Notes: generated by a model from the sequence alone, not told the origin. Shown: positions 1-8,027, numbered from the stretch's first letter. The stretch: 64,000 nucleotides of DNA from Bacteroides acidifaciens (GCF_024623065.1 NZ_JANJZR010000007.1:36228-100227); one strand, 5' to 3'. Numbers and translations: made by a program.

Positions 1-1016
1 GGAAGGGCTTTGACCAGTTCCGTAAGGACACGGAGAAAATACTGCAGGACTACAACGTGAACTGGCTACGGACGGAGTATGACACAGCCGTGAGGCGTGC
101 CCGCTTTGCTGCCGACTTCCGTGGATATGTGGCGAACAAGGATTTGTATCCGAATCTTGAATGGCTACCCAGTGTTTCGGTGAATCCACGGGAAGCGCAC
201 AAAATATTCTATGGCACAATTCGTCCTGTAGACGATCCGTTCTGGAACACCAACTTCCCGGGCAACCTGTGGAACTGCAAGTGCAGGGTCAAGAGTACGG
301 ACGCTCCGGTGAATGTGAAAGGGAAAGAAGAACCTGTACCTCCGGCTCCGGGATTGGATAAGAATCCGGGTATTACGGAGGAAGTGTTCACAGGGTCGCA
401 TCCTTATATCAAGGATGCGGACAAGAAAGCACAAGAGGCAGTAGAAAACTTCCTCAATAAAAACATACTGAATACGGTGGGGAATGAAAAAACGACCCGG
501 AAAGTTACAGCTATTGAAAACGAAATTCGCATGAATAAAAGTCATGAGACAGGGATGGTGATAGACAAGAATGGAAAGGTAATAATTGATAAAAGAGGCG
601 AAGCCTTTCAAGTTCAATTTACAGATAGTGAATGCCTTTTGATGAAGGACAACATCATGACGCACAATCATCCGCGGGGGTGGGGACAGCCGGAAAAATC
701 TCTGGGACGAATAGGAAGCTCGTTCAGCATCGAAGACCTGACTTTAGCCGTAGGCAATGATGTGGCAGAGATTAGAGCCGTTACCCCTCATTATACATTT
801 TCCATGAAAAGACCCAAATCAGGATGGGGAGTGACAGTAAAAGAGCTCAAAATGGTGTATATGGCGAATGAATTAAAATTGAGAGACCAATTTATGAAGA
901 GAATAAAGAAAAACACACTGACTCCCAGCCAGGCGAATGCTACGCACTTTCACCTATTGGCAAGACAGATTGCCAAACAATATAATTGGACGTATGAAAA
1001 GAAGAAAACACGTTAA
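1..1016 (+). CDS. Mu gpF-like phage head morphogenesis protein with C-terminal extension (5' end outside window)
   Basis: The frame is open from the left edge, so the N-terminus is missing; a GTG at 57 is only an internal codon. The first ~100 visible residues match the SPP1 gp7/Mu gpF minor head protein family, including the conserved ending NLWNCKCRVKS with its Trp and two Cys. In this family the protein joins portal and capsid during head assembly. After a Pro-rich linker (residues ~90-110) comes an unrelated ~200-residue domain with THNHP, then SFSIED, then an EIRAV strand. The H-x-H ... S-x-x-D pattern resembles JAMM/JAB metalloproteases or the toxin-like tails known on MuF proteins of temperate phages; which one is not settled by eye. 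The next head gene, a gpG homologue, follows on the same strand as in Mu. Confidence 0.85.
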   Translation, partial: KGFDQFRKDTEKILQDYNVNWLRTEYDTAVRRARFAADFRGYVANKDLYPNLEWLPSVSVNPREAHKIFYGTIRPVDDPFWNTNFPGNLWNCKCRVKSTDAPVNVKGKEEPVPPAPGLDKNPGITEEVFTGSHPYIKDADKKAQEAVENFLNKNILNTVGNEKTTRKVTAIENEIRMNKSHETGMVIDKNGKVIIDKRGEAFQVQFTDSECLLMKDNIMTHNHPRGWGQPEKSLGRIGSSFSIEDLTLAVGNDVAEIRAVTPHYTFSMKRPKSGWGVTVKELKMVYMANELKLRDQFMKRIKKNTLTPSQANATHFHLLARQIAKQYNWTYEKKKTR

Positions 1017-1249
1017 TCGGCATCTTCGAAGAGGGTGTCTCCTGTCTGATCAGTCCGTCTTTTATCATGCGTGGCGTCACCTTCGAGCAACTCGTCGGGA
1101 ATACCATCCGGATATGCCGGACAGTAATAGTCATCCCTCTTGAAATGCTTGCAATGTGCACACTGTGATCTGTAGACGTTTAATATCTCATGACGATCAT
1201 CAAGGGACTTGCCTCTATCGTTTTCATCTTTATATAACCTTTTTACCAT
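1013..1249 (-). CDS. small Cys-rich phage protein (CxxC...CPAYPDGIP)
   Basis: This 78-residue protein carries CAHCKHF and then CPAYPDGIPDEL, a pattern found in small proteins of many bacteria and phages where C-x2-C and a third Cys probably bind a metal. The tail (EGDATHDKRRTDQTGDTLFED) also follows the usual family layout. It sits between two rightward head genes but on the opposite strand, and its stop overlaps the 3' end of the gpF-like gene by 4 bp. Function unknown. The motif match makes it a real gene rather than a shadow. Confidence 0.75.
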   Translation of the reverse strand: MVKRLYKDENDRGKSLDDRHEILNVYRSQCAHCKHFKRDDYYCPAYPDGIPDELLEGDATHDKRRTDQTGDTLFEDAD

Positions 1250-1309
1250 AACTTATTTTGCTTCTAATAATAGACACAAAGATAAACGTAATATTTTAAT
1301 AATTAATCT

Positions 1310-1885
1310 ATGGTAACAAAAAATATTCTCAAGGATGTAGAAAAGGGAGTAAGACGCTATGTCGAAAAAGACATTCCCCGCATTGCCGGAAAGATGGCAG
1401 TAGATGAGTTCCGCGAGAACTTCCACCGTCAAGGCTTCCGCAATAACGGTATCACCCCTTGGCGGGACGTGAAACGACGTGATTCGCAGTCACCTTGGTA
1501 CGGCTTCCAGTACAAGGGGGAGAAACGAACTTCCGTTGCAGTGACCAAAGACAAAAAGAGCGGACGATTGGTACGCAGCAAGAAGCAGCGGAAACTTAAT
1601 TTCAGCCAAGCAGCTACAAAAAGGGGAATCTTAATAGGTTCGGGCAGTAACCTGATGAACAGTATCCGGGTGGCGGAAGCTTCTTCAAAGCGAGTGGTTA
1701 TCGGTAGCGACCTCCCTTATTCCAAAGTACACAACGAAGGCGGATATATCCGTGTCTTCGGGAAAGCGAAAAAGAAATTGCCCAAACGGCAGTTTATCGG
1801 TGAGAGCCGGGAACTGATGAACGAACTGGAGAAAAAAATAATGGGAGACATCGACCGGATAATAGACCAAAATTTCAATCCATGA
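1310..1885 (+). CDS. phage virion morphogenesis protein (Mu gpG family)
   Basis: 191 residues, strongly basic, with the layout of the phage virion morphogenesis family: an N-terminal helix (RYVEKDIPRIAGKMAVDEFRENF), a RNNGITPW segment, a Lys/Arg-rich middle, then GSGSNLMNSIRV and a VIGSDLPYSKVHNEGG segment, ending in RQFIGES. In Mu, gpG follows gpF in the head operon, and that order is kept here. The gene opens about 60 bp after an AT-rich spacer and probably acts in head or head-tail joining. Confidence 0.85.
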   Translation: MVTKNILKDVEKGVRRYVEKDIPRIAGKMAVDEFRENFHRQGFRNNGITPWRDVKRRDSQSPWYGFQYKGEKRTSVAVTKDKKSGRLVRSKKQRKLNFSQAATKRGILIGSGSNLMNSIRVAEASSKRVVIGSDLPYSKVHNEGGYIRVFGKAKKKLPKRQFIGESRELMNELEKKIMGDIDRIIDQNFNP

Positions 1886-1928
1886 AAAGGTTTTAATTGC
1901 ATTTTAAACCACTTAAAAAAAATAAATT

Positions 1929-2525
1929 ATGATTTGGTGTAATATTTATAAAGAACTATCAGCCCGTATTATGGATATGCGGAAGATGCTCGACAGTGTG
2001 GCAGACTTGTCTCCCGAACTGGCGGAGGAACTGGCGGCTGTTCCTGATGTGAGGTACATTGACTTATGGCATGAACAGACTGACTATTTGGAAGAGGAAC
2101 ACCTGTTTCCGAGCCCTTCTGTGTTCATAGGCTTTAATACGCTTGACATTTCGGATATCGGCATACTGGCGCAAGACATTGATTTGCAAATCGACCTGTA
2201 TGTCTTTTGGGAAACCTTTTCTGATACTTATAATGATGCGGTGATGCAGGAAAATGCCCTGAACTACCTCAATTTGTTAACCTTGCTTGGAATGATGTTG
2301 CATGGGAAATCGGGGACGCATTTTGGCACGCTCAGGCGTACCCATGTCGGAAGGGTAGAATCAGGGGGAGCAGGAAACTTATATCGAATCAGTTTTGAAT
2401 GCAAAATCAGGGATTACACAACGATGGAACAGTCAAGCCAAGTTGATATGAAGAATAAAGAAATAAACGTATCAGCTGGAATTGTACCTGAAATTATAGA
2501 TAACAATCCTCTATATGATGTATAG
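1929..2525 (+). CDS. putative phage neck/tail completion protein
   Basis: 198 residues, 43 bp after the gpG-like gene on the same strand. The middle has a PSVFIGFNTLDIS ... DIDLQIDLYVFWETFSDTYN pattern of alternating beta strands, and the second half has GTLRRTHVGR followed by another strand. Phage tail-terminator/neck proteins often show this beta-rich layout and this genome position, but no signature is decisive, so the role is inferred from place. In Mu a protease-scaffold and major capsid gene would come next; here an opposite-strand gene and an HU-like gene follow instead. Confidence 0.6.
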   Translation: MIWCNIYKELSARIMDMRKMLDSVADLSPELAEELAAVPDVRYIDLWHEQTDYLEEEHLFPSPSVFIGFNTLDISDIGILAQDIDLQIDLYVFWETFSDTYNDAVMQENALNYLNLLTLLGMMLHGKSGTHFGTLRRTHVGRVESGGAGNLYRISFECKIRDYTTMEQSSQVDMKNKEINVSAGIVPEIIDNNPLYDV

Positions 2526-2528
2526 CAA

Positions 2529-2786
2529 CTAAAAAACAAGACTAAGTTGATTGGCATCGTTCTTTTTTGAATTGGGCTTTTTGCCCTCTTTTAATTGCTC
2601 GTAATATGATAAATTCTCCGATATATAAAAAATCCGTTTATAGATGTAGTTTTGGTCAAGGAAGAACAGGTCATGACTCATACGCAAAAGAACATCCTCC
2701 AGACGGATGCGCTTTTTATCATAAAGAAGGTAGAATGTTTCTACCATCCTCCGGTCACGTATTTTGGTCATTTCAGGATTCCGCAT
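2529..2786 (-). CDS. small basic phage protein, function unknown
   Basis: About 85 residues, rich in Arg/Lys and helix-forming residues (RDRRMVETFYLLYDKKRIRLEDVLLRMSHDLFFLDQNYIYKRI). I chose the ATG at 2786, because the longer form would need a TTG and the Bacteroides -7 box lies just upstream. The gene converges on the neck-protein gene, with 3 bp between their stops. The helical N-terminal half could bind nucleic acid; no family is recognised. Confidence 0.6.
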   Translation of the reverse strand: MRNPEMTKIRDRRMVETFYLLYDKKRIRLEDVLLRMSHDLFFLDQNYIYKRIFYISENLSYYEQLKEGKKPNSKKNDANQLSLVF

Positions 2787-2807
2787 AGACAAACATTGTT
2801 ACAGGTG

Positions 2808-2815
2808 CAAATATA
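2808..2815 (-). promoter_or_regulatory. Bacteroides -7 box for the small basic phage gene
   Basis: TATATTTG on the minus strand, matching TAnnTTTG, about 20 bp before the chosen start codon. No clear TTTG is seen at -33. Confidence 0.4.
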
Positions 2816-2985
2816 CGGATTTTTTAGATATTTTTCCCGCTAATGCCCTGGTAACACGGAAAAAACGACACGTTTGGGCAAGTTTCTCCCATTTTTGCAC
2901 CGTCTTATCGCGAAAGGCAAGACAAAACGGTATGGAAGCGCAACCAAATCGTAGATTATAAACCAATAAAATTATTAATGAACAC

Positions 2986-3477
2986 ATGAGTGTAAAATAT
3001 TCATTGGCTCTGATGAGCAGCAAGCCGGGAGATGAAACGGCACAGAAAAAGTATTATGCCAAGGCACAGGCGGACGGGGTGGTCACGATGGACGAGATGG
3101 CGGACGACATTGCATACGCCACGTCACTGACTGATGGCGACGTGCTGAACGTGGTGCGTGCCCTTATCCGTCAGATGAAGAAGCATCTGGCGGCAGGCAA
3201 AATCGTAAAGATGGAGCAATTGGGCACGTTCCAGGTGCAAGTGTCATCCGTAGGAGCAGAAGAGAAAAAGGACTTCTCGTCGGCAAACATCACCGGCGTG
3301 AGCGTGCAGTTCCGTCCCGGACGGATGGTTCGCGAGGTGGTGAGCACCGCATCGCTGAGCTTCAGCCGCGTGGCGGGAAAGAAAGAGGTGACAGCGGACG
3401 GAGAAACGCCCGACCCGACACCCGACGGCGGCGGTGGCAATCCGGATGAAGGCGAGACGCCCGACCCGGCAGCCTGA
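2986..3477 (+). CDS. HU/IHF-like DNA-binding protein with Gly/Asp/Pro tail
   Basis: 163 residues. The first ~125 residues follow the HU-like fold of the Bacteroidales HU-family proteins: helix pair (DGVVTMDEMADDIAYATSLTDGDVLNVVRALIRQMKKHLAAGK), then the beta-sheet (VKMEQLGTFQVQV) and a basic arm region (VQFRPGRMVREVV). The last ~25 residues are a low-complexity PDPTPDGGGGNPDEG tail. Such proteins bend or coat DNA; carriage on a Mu-like phage suggests a part in transposition, packaging or gene control, which is inference. A double hairpin follows the stop. Confidence 0.8.
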   Translation: MSVKYSLALMSSKPGDETAQKKYYAKAQADGVVTMDEMADDIAYATSLTDGDVLNVVRALIRQMKKHLAAGKIVKMEQLGTFQVQVSSVGAEEKKDFSSANITGVSVQFRPGRMVREVVSTASLSFSRVAGKKEVTADGETPDPTPDGGGGNPDEGETPDPAA

Positions 3478-3483
3478 GAGAAA

Positions 3484-3570
3484 ACTACTACGTAGTGGAT
3501 ATGCCACTACATAGTAGTAAACCGACAACTACCTATAGGTAGATTCATATTTACCTACAGGTAGTTTTTT
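3484..3570 (+). terminator. two consecutive hairpins, the second with a T-run
   Basis: The first hairpin pairs 3484-3498 with 3504-3518, and the second pairs 3527-3541 with 3552-3566; each stem has one mismatch. Six Ts end the second, so it should terminate the HU-like gene. Every arm is itself nearly palindromic (CTACGTAG, CCTATAGG, CCTACAGG). Confidence 0.7.
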
Positions 3571-3598
3571 ATAAACATACCAACAACTTTCAACGAAG

Positions 3599-3808
3599 AT
3601 GAATGCCATTTACATGAGCGAACTGGCTCAACAGTATTTCCCACGTTCCACGCCGCGAAGCGCCACGTCGCAACTGCACCGCTGGATCGTACTCAATCCC
3701 GAACTGACGGCAAGGCTCGAAGAACTCCACTTTGCACCAAGACAGAGGGCACTGACGCCGCTGCAACACGAGGCTATCGTTAAGTATCTCGGGGAACCGG
3801 GGGAATGA
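3599..3808 (+). CDS. DUF4248-family small protein
   Basis: 69 residues. The sequence YMSELAQQYFPRSTPRSATSQLHRWI and ELHFAPRQRALTPLQHEAIVKYLG is typical of the small Bacteroidales proteins grouped as DUF4248, many of them near HU-like or mobile-element genes. The fold is expected to be a short helical DNA-binding module, by analogy only. It follows the HU-like gene by about 120 bp and ends before a strong terminator. Confidence 0.75.
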   Translation: MNAIYMSELAQQYFPRSTPRSATSQLHRWIVLNPELTARLEELHFAPRQRALTPLQHEAIVKYLGEPGE

Positions 3809-3836
3809 AAAGACAAAAAAGAGAACATACTACGAC

Positions 3837-3873
3837 AAAGAGCCGTTGCGGATATTCTGCAACGGCTCTTTTG
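3837..3873 (+). terminator. Rho-independent terminator
   Basis: A 13-bp stem (AAAGAGCCGTTGC with its complement) around a 9-base loop, followed by TTTTGT. It closes the rightward HU-DUF4248 unit and separates it from the leftward early operon. Confidence 0.8.
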
Positions 3874-3915
3874 TTATATCTTATATTCTACGATTGATTT
3901 TTGGTTCTTTTTGAA

Positions 3916-4353
3916 TTATTTCTTTTTTGACGGATGCTCTTCTGCATTACCCTTGATGAATATGGAAACGATTGAAATCAGAACGGCTCCTCCCATTATA
4001 CCGGCAAACCAAGGCTTGTCCAAATACAAAGCATAACCCGTGACTGCCGAAAAGACAAGGATACAAAGAAAGGCAAAGAACATTCCCCACCAATTCATTC
4101 TGCCGATACGCCCTTCCGACTTTTTTATAATCTGAAACTTCTGCTTATCCATTGCATGACGATGCGCTTGTTCTTTGACCGAAGCATCAATCAGATAGTC
4201 CACTATCCGGGGATCGATATTTTTATATGCCTGCAACTCGCTTGGCGAGGGTAAACAATTATCATCTACCGTAAAAGTCTGCTCCAATTGCTTGCCCATA
4301 CCTTCATTGGTAGAGACTTGCGTTTCTTTCTGTTTGATTTCCTGTTTCCCCAT
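3916..4353 (-). CDS. DUF2335-like membrane protein
   Basis: 145 residues. The first ~95 are soluble and charged, with a helix rich in His/Gln/Arg (EQAHRHAMDKQKFQIIKKSEGRIGR). Two membrane segments follow (WWGMFFAFLCILVFSAVTGYALYL and WFAGIMGGAVLISIVSIFI), then a basic end. This matches the DUF2335 predicted membrane family common on prophages and plasmids. Its place at the end of the leftward early/middle operon would suit a holin-like or exclusion role, but nothing here proves either. It starts 2 bp downstream of the preceding gene, so the two are co-transcribed. Confidence 0.65.
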   Translation of the reverse strand: MGKQEIKQKETQVSTNEGMGKQLEQTFTVDDNCLPSPSELQAYKNIDPRIVDYLIDASVKEQAHRHAMDKQKFQIIKKSEGRIGRMNWWGMFFAFLCILVFSAVTGYALYLDKPWFAGIMGGAVLISIVSIFIKGNAEEHPSKKK

Positions 4354-4355
4354 TA

Positions 4356-4583
4356 TTATTCTACAGCCAATTTAGACAATGCTTTACGAACATCACTTCC
4401 TACCGATTGGCGATCGCGCAATAAATTCGCCTTATCATCGGAGCGTTTTTCTTCCTTTCCAAACATCTCCTTTTTCAGTTCATCAATAGCAGCCGATTCG
4501 TCACAATACCGACCTTGGGAAGCTGAACGAAACGTATCCGCCCCTCTCTTCAAGAACCGACCGATTTCTTTTACTACACACAT
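4356..4583 (-). CDS. small phage protein, function unknown
   Basis: 75 residues when started at the ATG preceded by AAGGAGG, a full Shine-Dalgarno sequence that is unusual for Bacteroides and decides the start over a longer form. The protein is charged and helical (KEIGRFLKRGADTFRSASQGRYCDESAAIDELKKEMFGKEEKRSDDKANLL). It lies directly upstream of the DUF2335-like gene. No family is recognised. Confidence 0.6.
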   Translation of the reverse strand: MCVVKEIGRFLKRGADTFRSASQGRYCDESAAIDELKKEMFGKEEKRSDDKANLLRDRQSVGSDVRKALSKLAVE

Positions 4584-4734
4584 ATTTGCCTCCTTTTTTA
4601 TTGATAATATCTCAAAAACACCTGCCTGCCCCAAAAGGTTCGTCCGGCAGGAGTATGCTTGTTACATTTAAACACGCTACAAATAACGGCATTTTTCTCC
4701 ATTCAAACAATATTTTTTTATTAAAAATGAGAAA

Positions 4735-4766
4735 ACAGCCGTTTCCATTATAAACGAAACGGCTGT
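4735..4766 (-). terminator. hairpin terminator after the 71-aa phage gene
   Basis: ACAGCCGTTTC pairs with GAAACGGCTGT across a 10-base loop. On the minus strand it is followed by an imperfect T-rich run. It lies just past the stop of the leftward 71-residue gene. Confidence 0.6.
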
Positions 4767-4800
4767 CTCTTTGTTTTTTAAAACGTGCTTTATTTATCTG

Positions 4801-5016
4801 TTAGAGAGGCTTAGTCTCTTCTATCGAATATCTCAAAGCTTGCAGGAAATTGATGTTTTCCTGCAAGAAATAGACATTGGTGGCCGGATCGTCCAGTTGT
4901 GTAAACCAATCCGCCATCCTCGCTATCACACGGTCGATGCCGGCAACTGTCTTCTCCGGAGAAGACCAGGAACTGAAATAAGCCTGCATCTCTGTCATAT
5001 CATATTGTTTTTCCAT
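4801..5016 (-). CDS. small acidic phage protein, function unknown
   Basis: 71 residues, with MQAYFSSWSSPEKTVAGIDRVIARMADWFTQLDD and a second helix (LQENINFLQALRYSIEE). The start is preceded by AAGGAGG at good distance, again a strong ribosome site for this genus. It lies 26 bp downstream of the antirepressor gene on the same strand, so it is probably co-expressed. No family is recognised. Confidence 0.6.
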   Translation of the reverse strand: MEKQYDMTEMQAYFSSWSSPEKTVAGIDRVIARMADWFTQLDDPATNVYFLQENINFLQALRYSIEETKPL

Positions 5017-5042
5017 AATGAACCTCCTTGCTTTTTTTTCGG

Positions 5043-5678
5043 TTAATACATTTCTTCTGCAAACGGTAAGAACTGCTGGACATTGCGCATATTGCCACGA
5101 AGGACAATCAACTTGCGTTCGTCCTCAAGCAACTTTACCAGCTCTGGTGTAACGAAGTTGCGTCCGAAAACCTTAATAAAGTATTGGGGATAATTGCGGC
5201 GGCGTTTCTGTACCGAGCCGCTACGGGTGCTGAAACCTATGGCACGAAGCATATCCGAATAAGGATAAAGCACTTTGCCGTCATAGAACATACCTTGTAC
5301 ACCGTTCTTGACCATGATGGAGGGAGTGGCATAAATGCCATTTCTACGGAGTGATGGAAGTACTTCTTTCGTTACCCATTTGCGGAAGGACTTGGCAGTA
5401 GGTTTTCTGGACTGAAATATTAGCGCATACAATCCGGATTCGTTAACCGCTGATATACACTGTTTTCCCCCAAGGGTGTCCAGTACTACCGACACCCTTT
5501 CGTCATCGTCTAATCGAGCGATAGCATCACGATATTGACTAATACCTATAGCCAAGCAAATATCCTTCGCCACAAACCAAGGTTGCCCGTTAATCACTTG
5601 TGCGCGGATACACACGTTGGAAGTCTCTTCGATGAAACGTTGCAGGTCTGTCGCCTGCATTTCTTTTTCTTTGTTCAT
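5043..5678 (-). CDS. Bro-N domain antirepressor-like protein
   Basis: About 211 residues from the ATG at 5678; an upstream in-frame ATG at 5732 would add 18 residues of AT-rich spacer. The N-terminal ~110 residues are a Bro-N domain: VIRAQ-like strand, GQPWFVAKDICLAIGI, a DDDERVSV turn, NESGLYALIFQSRKPTAKSFRKWVTKEVLPSLRRNG. The C-terminal half has another DNA-binding-like block (SDMLRAIGFSTRSGSVQKRRRNYPQYF). Proteins of this type relieve phage repression or regulate late steps. It heads a short leftward unit with the small proteins that follow. Confidence 0.85.
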   Translation of the reverse strand: MNKEKEMQATDLQRFIEETSNVCIRAQVINGQPWFVAKDICLAIGISQYRDAIARLDDDERVSVVLDTLGGKQCISAVNESGLYALIFQSRKPTAKSFRKWVTKEVLPSLRRNGIYATPSIMVKNGVQGMFYDGKVLYPYSDMLRAIGFSTRSGSVQKRRRNYPQYFIKVFGRNFVTPELVKLLEDERKLIVLRGNMRNVQQFLPFAEEMY

Positions 5679-5732
5679 AATTTGATGTAATTTAATAGCA
5701 TTGTGTGGATAGTTAAAAATAACGGCATCCAC

Positions 5733-6084
5733 TTCCCGCTGCTAAAGTTCTTACATCAGGACTTGCACAGGTCATTACAACCTATGCACGGGGTTAGATG
5801 CCGCCATACTATGATGGTTCGCACCGGGGCATAAAAAAAGCCCGAATGCGACGCATTGGACAGATGACTCCGTCCTGATGTTAAAAACTTTAGCGTCGCA
5901 AAGATGCGAATTCTTTTTGAATATCCAACACGCTTGCCGAATATTTTTTTGCTTTTCCACTCTCTAAAGTTACGAAAAAACAGGGAGAAAAGCAAGCGTA
6001 AATCCCTGTTTTTCGGGGTTACAAGGAGGTTCATGGAGAGTCTTTCGTTCCCGGATAGGCAGTCAAACCACACCGGGATAATGT
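5733..6084. other. 350-bp non-coding stretch with a hairpin and a possible middle promoter
   Basis: No convincing gene. A strong hairpin pairs 5976-5986 with 6003-6013 (AAAAACAGGGA stem) and is T-rich on both sides; it should end the early operon at the 82-residue gene. Near 5899-5906 the minus strand reads CATCTTTG with GTTG 19 bp upstream, a fair Bacteroides-type promoter for the antirepressor unit, leaving a leader of roughly 200 bases. Confidence 0.45.
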
Positions 6085-6333
6085 TCAGTCCACCTGATAG
6101 AGTTTGCATCCCGTCTTCTCCTTGGCACGGAGCAGGAAGTTGGCCGCCTCGTCGCTGTCCACCACCAGCCTAATGGCGGTCAGCCCTTCGGTGCGGGGCT
6201 TCTGTAGGAACAGAGAACAGGGCTGGTTGTAGTAGTTCCAGTAGAAGATGAACTCCGCCAGGTGGAAGTTGTCTATCTGCACGATGTATTTTACGGGAAT
6301 TCGCTGCATGGTTTTACTTCCTCCTTCCGTCAC
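6085..6333 (-). CDS. small phage early protein, function unknown
   Basis: 82 residues (or 74 from an internal ATG at 6309). It has strand-helix alternation (KYIVQIDNFHLAEFIFYWNYY, AIRLVVDSDEAANFLLRAKE). The start overlaps the stop of the HAD gene by 4 bp, so translation is probably coupled. It is the last gene of the leftward early operon before the hairpin. No family is recognised. Confidence 0.6.
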   Translation of the reverse strand: MTEGGSKTMQRIPVKYIVQIDNFHLAEFIFYWNYYNQPCSLFLQKPRTEGLTAIRLVVDSDEAANFLLRAKEKTGCKLYQVD

Positions 6334-6692
6334 TGTCCAGCGTAGGCTCGCTCCATCCGTTCAATCTCCTCCACACATGCCAGCCATCCGGGAAAACCTC
6401 CGATGTTTTTGTCATCGATATAGCAATGGGCATATATCTTTTTCCCGCCTTCTCCATATTTAGCGACATTTTCAGGATCATGGTCGTTTACACGGTCGAA
6501 CGGAATCTTGCGTTCCAACAGCCAGTTGATGGCATCCAATAACTGCTCACCGGTACGGCACGTCCAAATAATGATTTTATGTCCTTCATCATGTAATTTC
6601 CGGAGCGATTCGCCAGCGTATGGTTGCTCCCCGTCAATAGCCGGGAATTTTCCCCGGCTAATGGTTCCGTCAAAGTCAACTGCTATAATCAT
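6330..6692 (-). CDS. HAD-superfamily phosphatase-like protein
   Basis: 120 residues. Motif I is AVDFDGTI near the N-terminus with both catalytic Asp. IIIWTCRTG serves as motif II, and YIDDKNIGG near the end carries the acidic pair of motif IV. It is short for the superfamily and lacks a large cap domain, like small phage-borne phosphatases and the 5'-nucleotidase/polynucleotide-phosphatase type. The substrate cannot be told. It overlaps both neighbours by 4 bp in the early operon. Confidence 0.8.
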   Translation of the reverse strand: MIIAVDFDGTISRGKFPAIDGEQPYAGESLRKLHDEGHKIIIWTCRTGEQLLDAINWLLERKIPFDRVNDHDPENVAKYGEGGKKIYAHCYIDDKNIGGFPGWLACVEEIERMERAYAGQ

Positions 6693-7336
6693 AATCTACA
6701 GAATGAAGGTTCAATGCGACGCCATACTCCGTTCTCGTCACGCTTATGGAAATAGTAATTAGTTGCGGTTTTATACACGACATTGCTTTCTTTGAACAAT
6801 TGCATGATAGCCGCATATTCTTCATCAAAACGTGACTCCAGTTCATACAACTTGCTTATAGACTTATAGTCCAAATCTCCCTGACGGTTACGTTCGAGAA
6901 GCGTCATCGCCATTTGATACATCGGGTCATCGACTCCTTTTTCCGAATGGGCTATATAATTCTTCAGGTAGTCAATCAGCCTTTCGGCAGCGAGATCGGC
7001 ACGTTCATCAAAACTTTTCACCTTATTGCTTTTTACCTCCAGTTTGAAGTTCCCGTCTACTACTGAAAATGTGGCGGTCTCTTCACCCTGACGCATACGG
7101 AGCTGACCGTATTCACGCATCACGTTGCGGAAAGCCTTGCTTTCACCCACAATCCAATCATAAAAGCCCTGAACGTCATTCACCACTGGCATGAGTTTAC
7201 TTTCCACATCGAACATGAATTGATGTCTCAATGCTTCGTAGGTTTCTTTCTGCCGGATGGACTCTGTTTTTTCTTCTTCTTTAAGTTTACACAACAGTTC
7301 CGCCTTTTCTTCTTTTGACAATTTACTAATATCCAT
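6689..7336 (-). CDS. DUF3164-family Mu-like phage protein
   Basis: 215 residues. The highly charged N-terminal helix is followed by a conserved block (GFYDWIVGESKAFRNVMREYGQLRMRQ ... FKLEVKSNKVKSFDERADLAAERLIDYL) typical of DUF3164, a family found in the early regions of Mu-like transposable phages. Its function is unknown. The neighbours GemA, MuB and MuA are the standard company for this family. Confidence 0.85.
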   Translation of the reverse strand: MDISKLSKEEKAELLCKLKEEEKTESIRQKETYEALRHQFMFDVESKLMPVVNDVQGFYDWIVGESKAFRNVMREYGQLRMRQGEETATFSVVDGNFKLEVKSNKVKSFDERADLAAERLIDYLKNYIAHSEKGVDDPMYQMAMTLLERNRQGDLDYKSISKLYELESRFDEEYAAIMQLFKESNVVYKTATNYYFHKRDENGVWRRIEPSFCRL

Positions 7337-7360
7337 ACTATTAATTTTTTAAATGATTGA

Positions 7361-7585
7361 TTACAATTTGATTTTATATACTTCTTTCAGTTCCCGTTCC
7401 TTGTTCTCTTGCTCGATGAAGAGTGCCGTCCTCCGGTCTGTCAGCCCGGCAAACTCATTGCGGTCCAGATTGCCGGCATACAGCCGATCGTGTATGGCAT
7501 CCAGCTCACCGGGAATCTTGTCAAGCCGATCCAGTAATTCATTAATCCGGTTAATCCGGTGTTGTTCCGCACTAATATCCGCCAT
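7361..7585 (-). CDS. small coiled-coil phage protein, function unknown
   Basis: 74 residues, almost wholly helical (RINRINELLDRLDKIPGELDAIHDRL, EQENKERELKEVYKIKL). The start overlaps the end of the GemA gene by 14 bp. Likely a co-translated early protein; no recognised family. Confidence 0.6.
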   Translation of the reverse strand: MADISAEQHRINRINELLDRLDKIPGELDAIHDRLYAGNLDRNEFAGLTDRRTALFIEQENKERELKEVYKIKL

Positions 7586-8027
7586 CTTCTTTCTTCTTTA
7601 ATATTGACTCCAGTTTCGGTATCAACAGGAGAAGTTCTTCCCCGTCCAGTTCGCGAAACTTCTTTCCTGCTATCCGGACATCAAGGCAAAACGCATTCAC
7701 CGCTCCCCAGTCCGTTGTGTCGATTCCGATCCGCTGCACTCTCTTCAGGACAGCCGATCTGCGTCTCCTTATTTCCCGTTCGGTGATAGTCAAATCCCGG
7801 TTTTCTTTTTTTGCACCGTTCAGATACCCGCAGAGATACATTGCCTCGCTGTATGTCAACTCTTTTGTGGTATTTGTCCGTCCGTCTGTCAGGTCAAGCA
7901 GGATAGCCCGCTTTTGTTCGTCATCAATGCCTTGTGCGCTGTATATGATATGCAGGCGTTTGATAAGGCTCTTACTGATAGGTTTCTTCATCTTCTGTTC
8001 CATCATTATCGCTTTTAATATTTTCAA
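7572..8027 (-). CDS. GemA/gp16-type phage regulatory protein
   Basis: Up to 151 residues; the true start may be one of the two adjacent ATGs at 8003-8006, because the longer form overlaps the preceding gene by 56 bp. ISKSLIKRLHIIYSAQGIDDEQKRAILLDLTDGRTNTTKELTYSEAMYLCGYLN is the classic DUF1018/Gp16 pattern: a short helix pair, then a T-kel/s-eA block. In Mu, GemA (gp16) modulates host gene expression and DNA topology. Its presence between the ATPases and DUF3164 supports a Mu-like early region. Confidence 0.85.
   Translation of the reverse strand: MKILKAIMMEQKMKKPISKSLIKRLHIIYSAQGIDDEQKRAILLDLTDGRTNTTKELTYSEAMYLCGYLNGAKKENRDLTITEREIRRRRSAVLKRVQRIGIDTTDWGAVNAFCLDVRIAGKKFRELDGEELLLLIPKLESILKKKEDGGY

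Noticed and set aside
5756..6109. 117-codon leftward frame before the antirepressor
   Set aside because: It crosses a strong terminator hairpin and has no family-like pattern; best read as non-coding.
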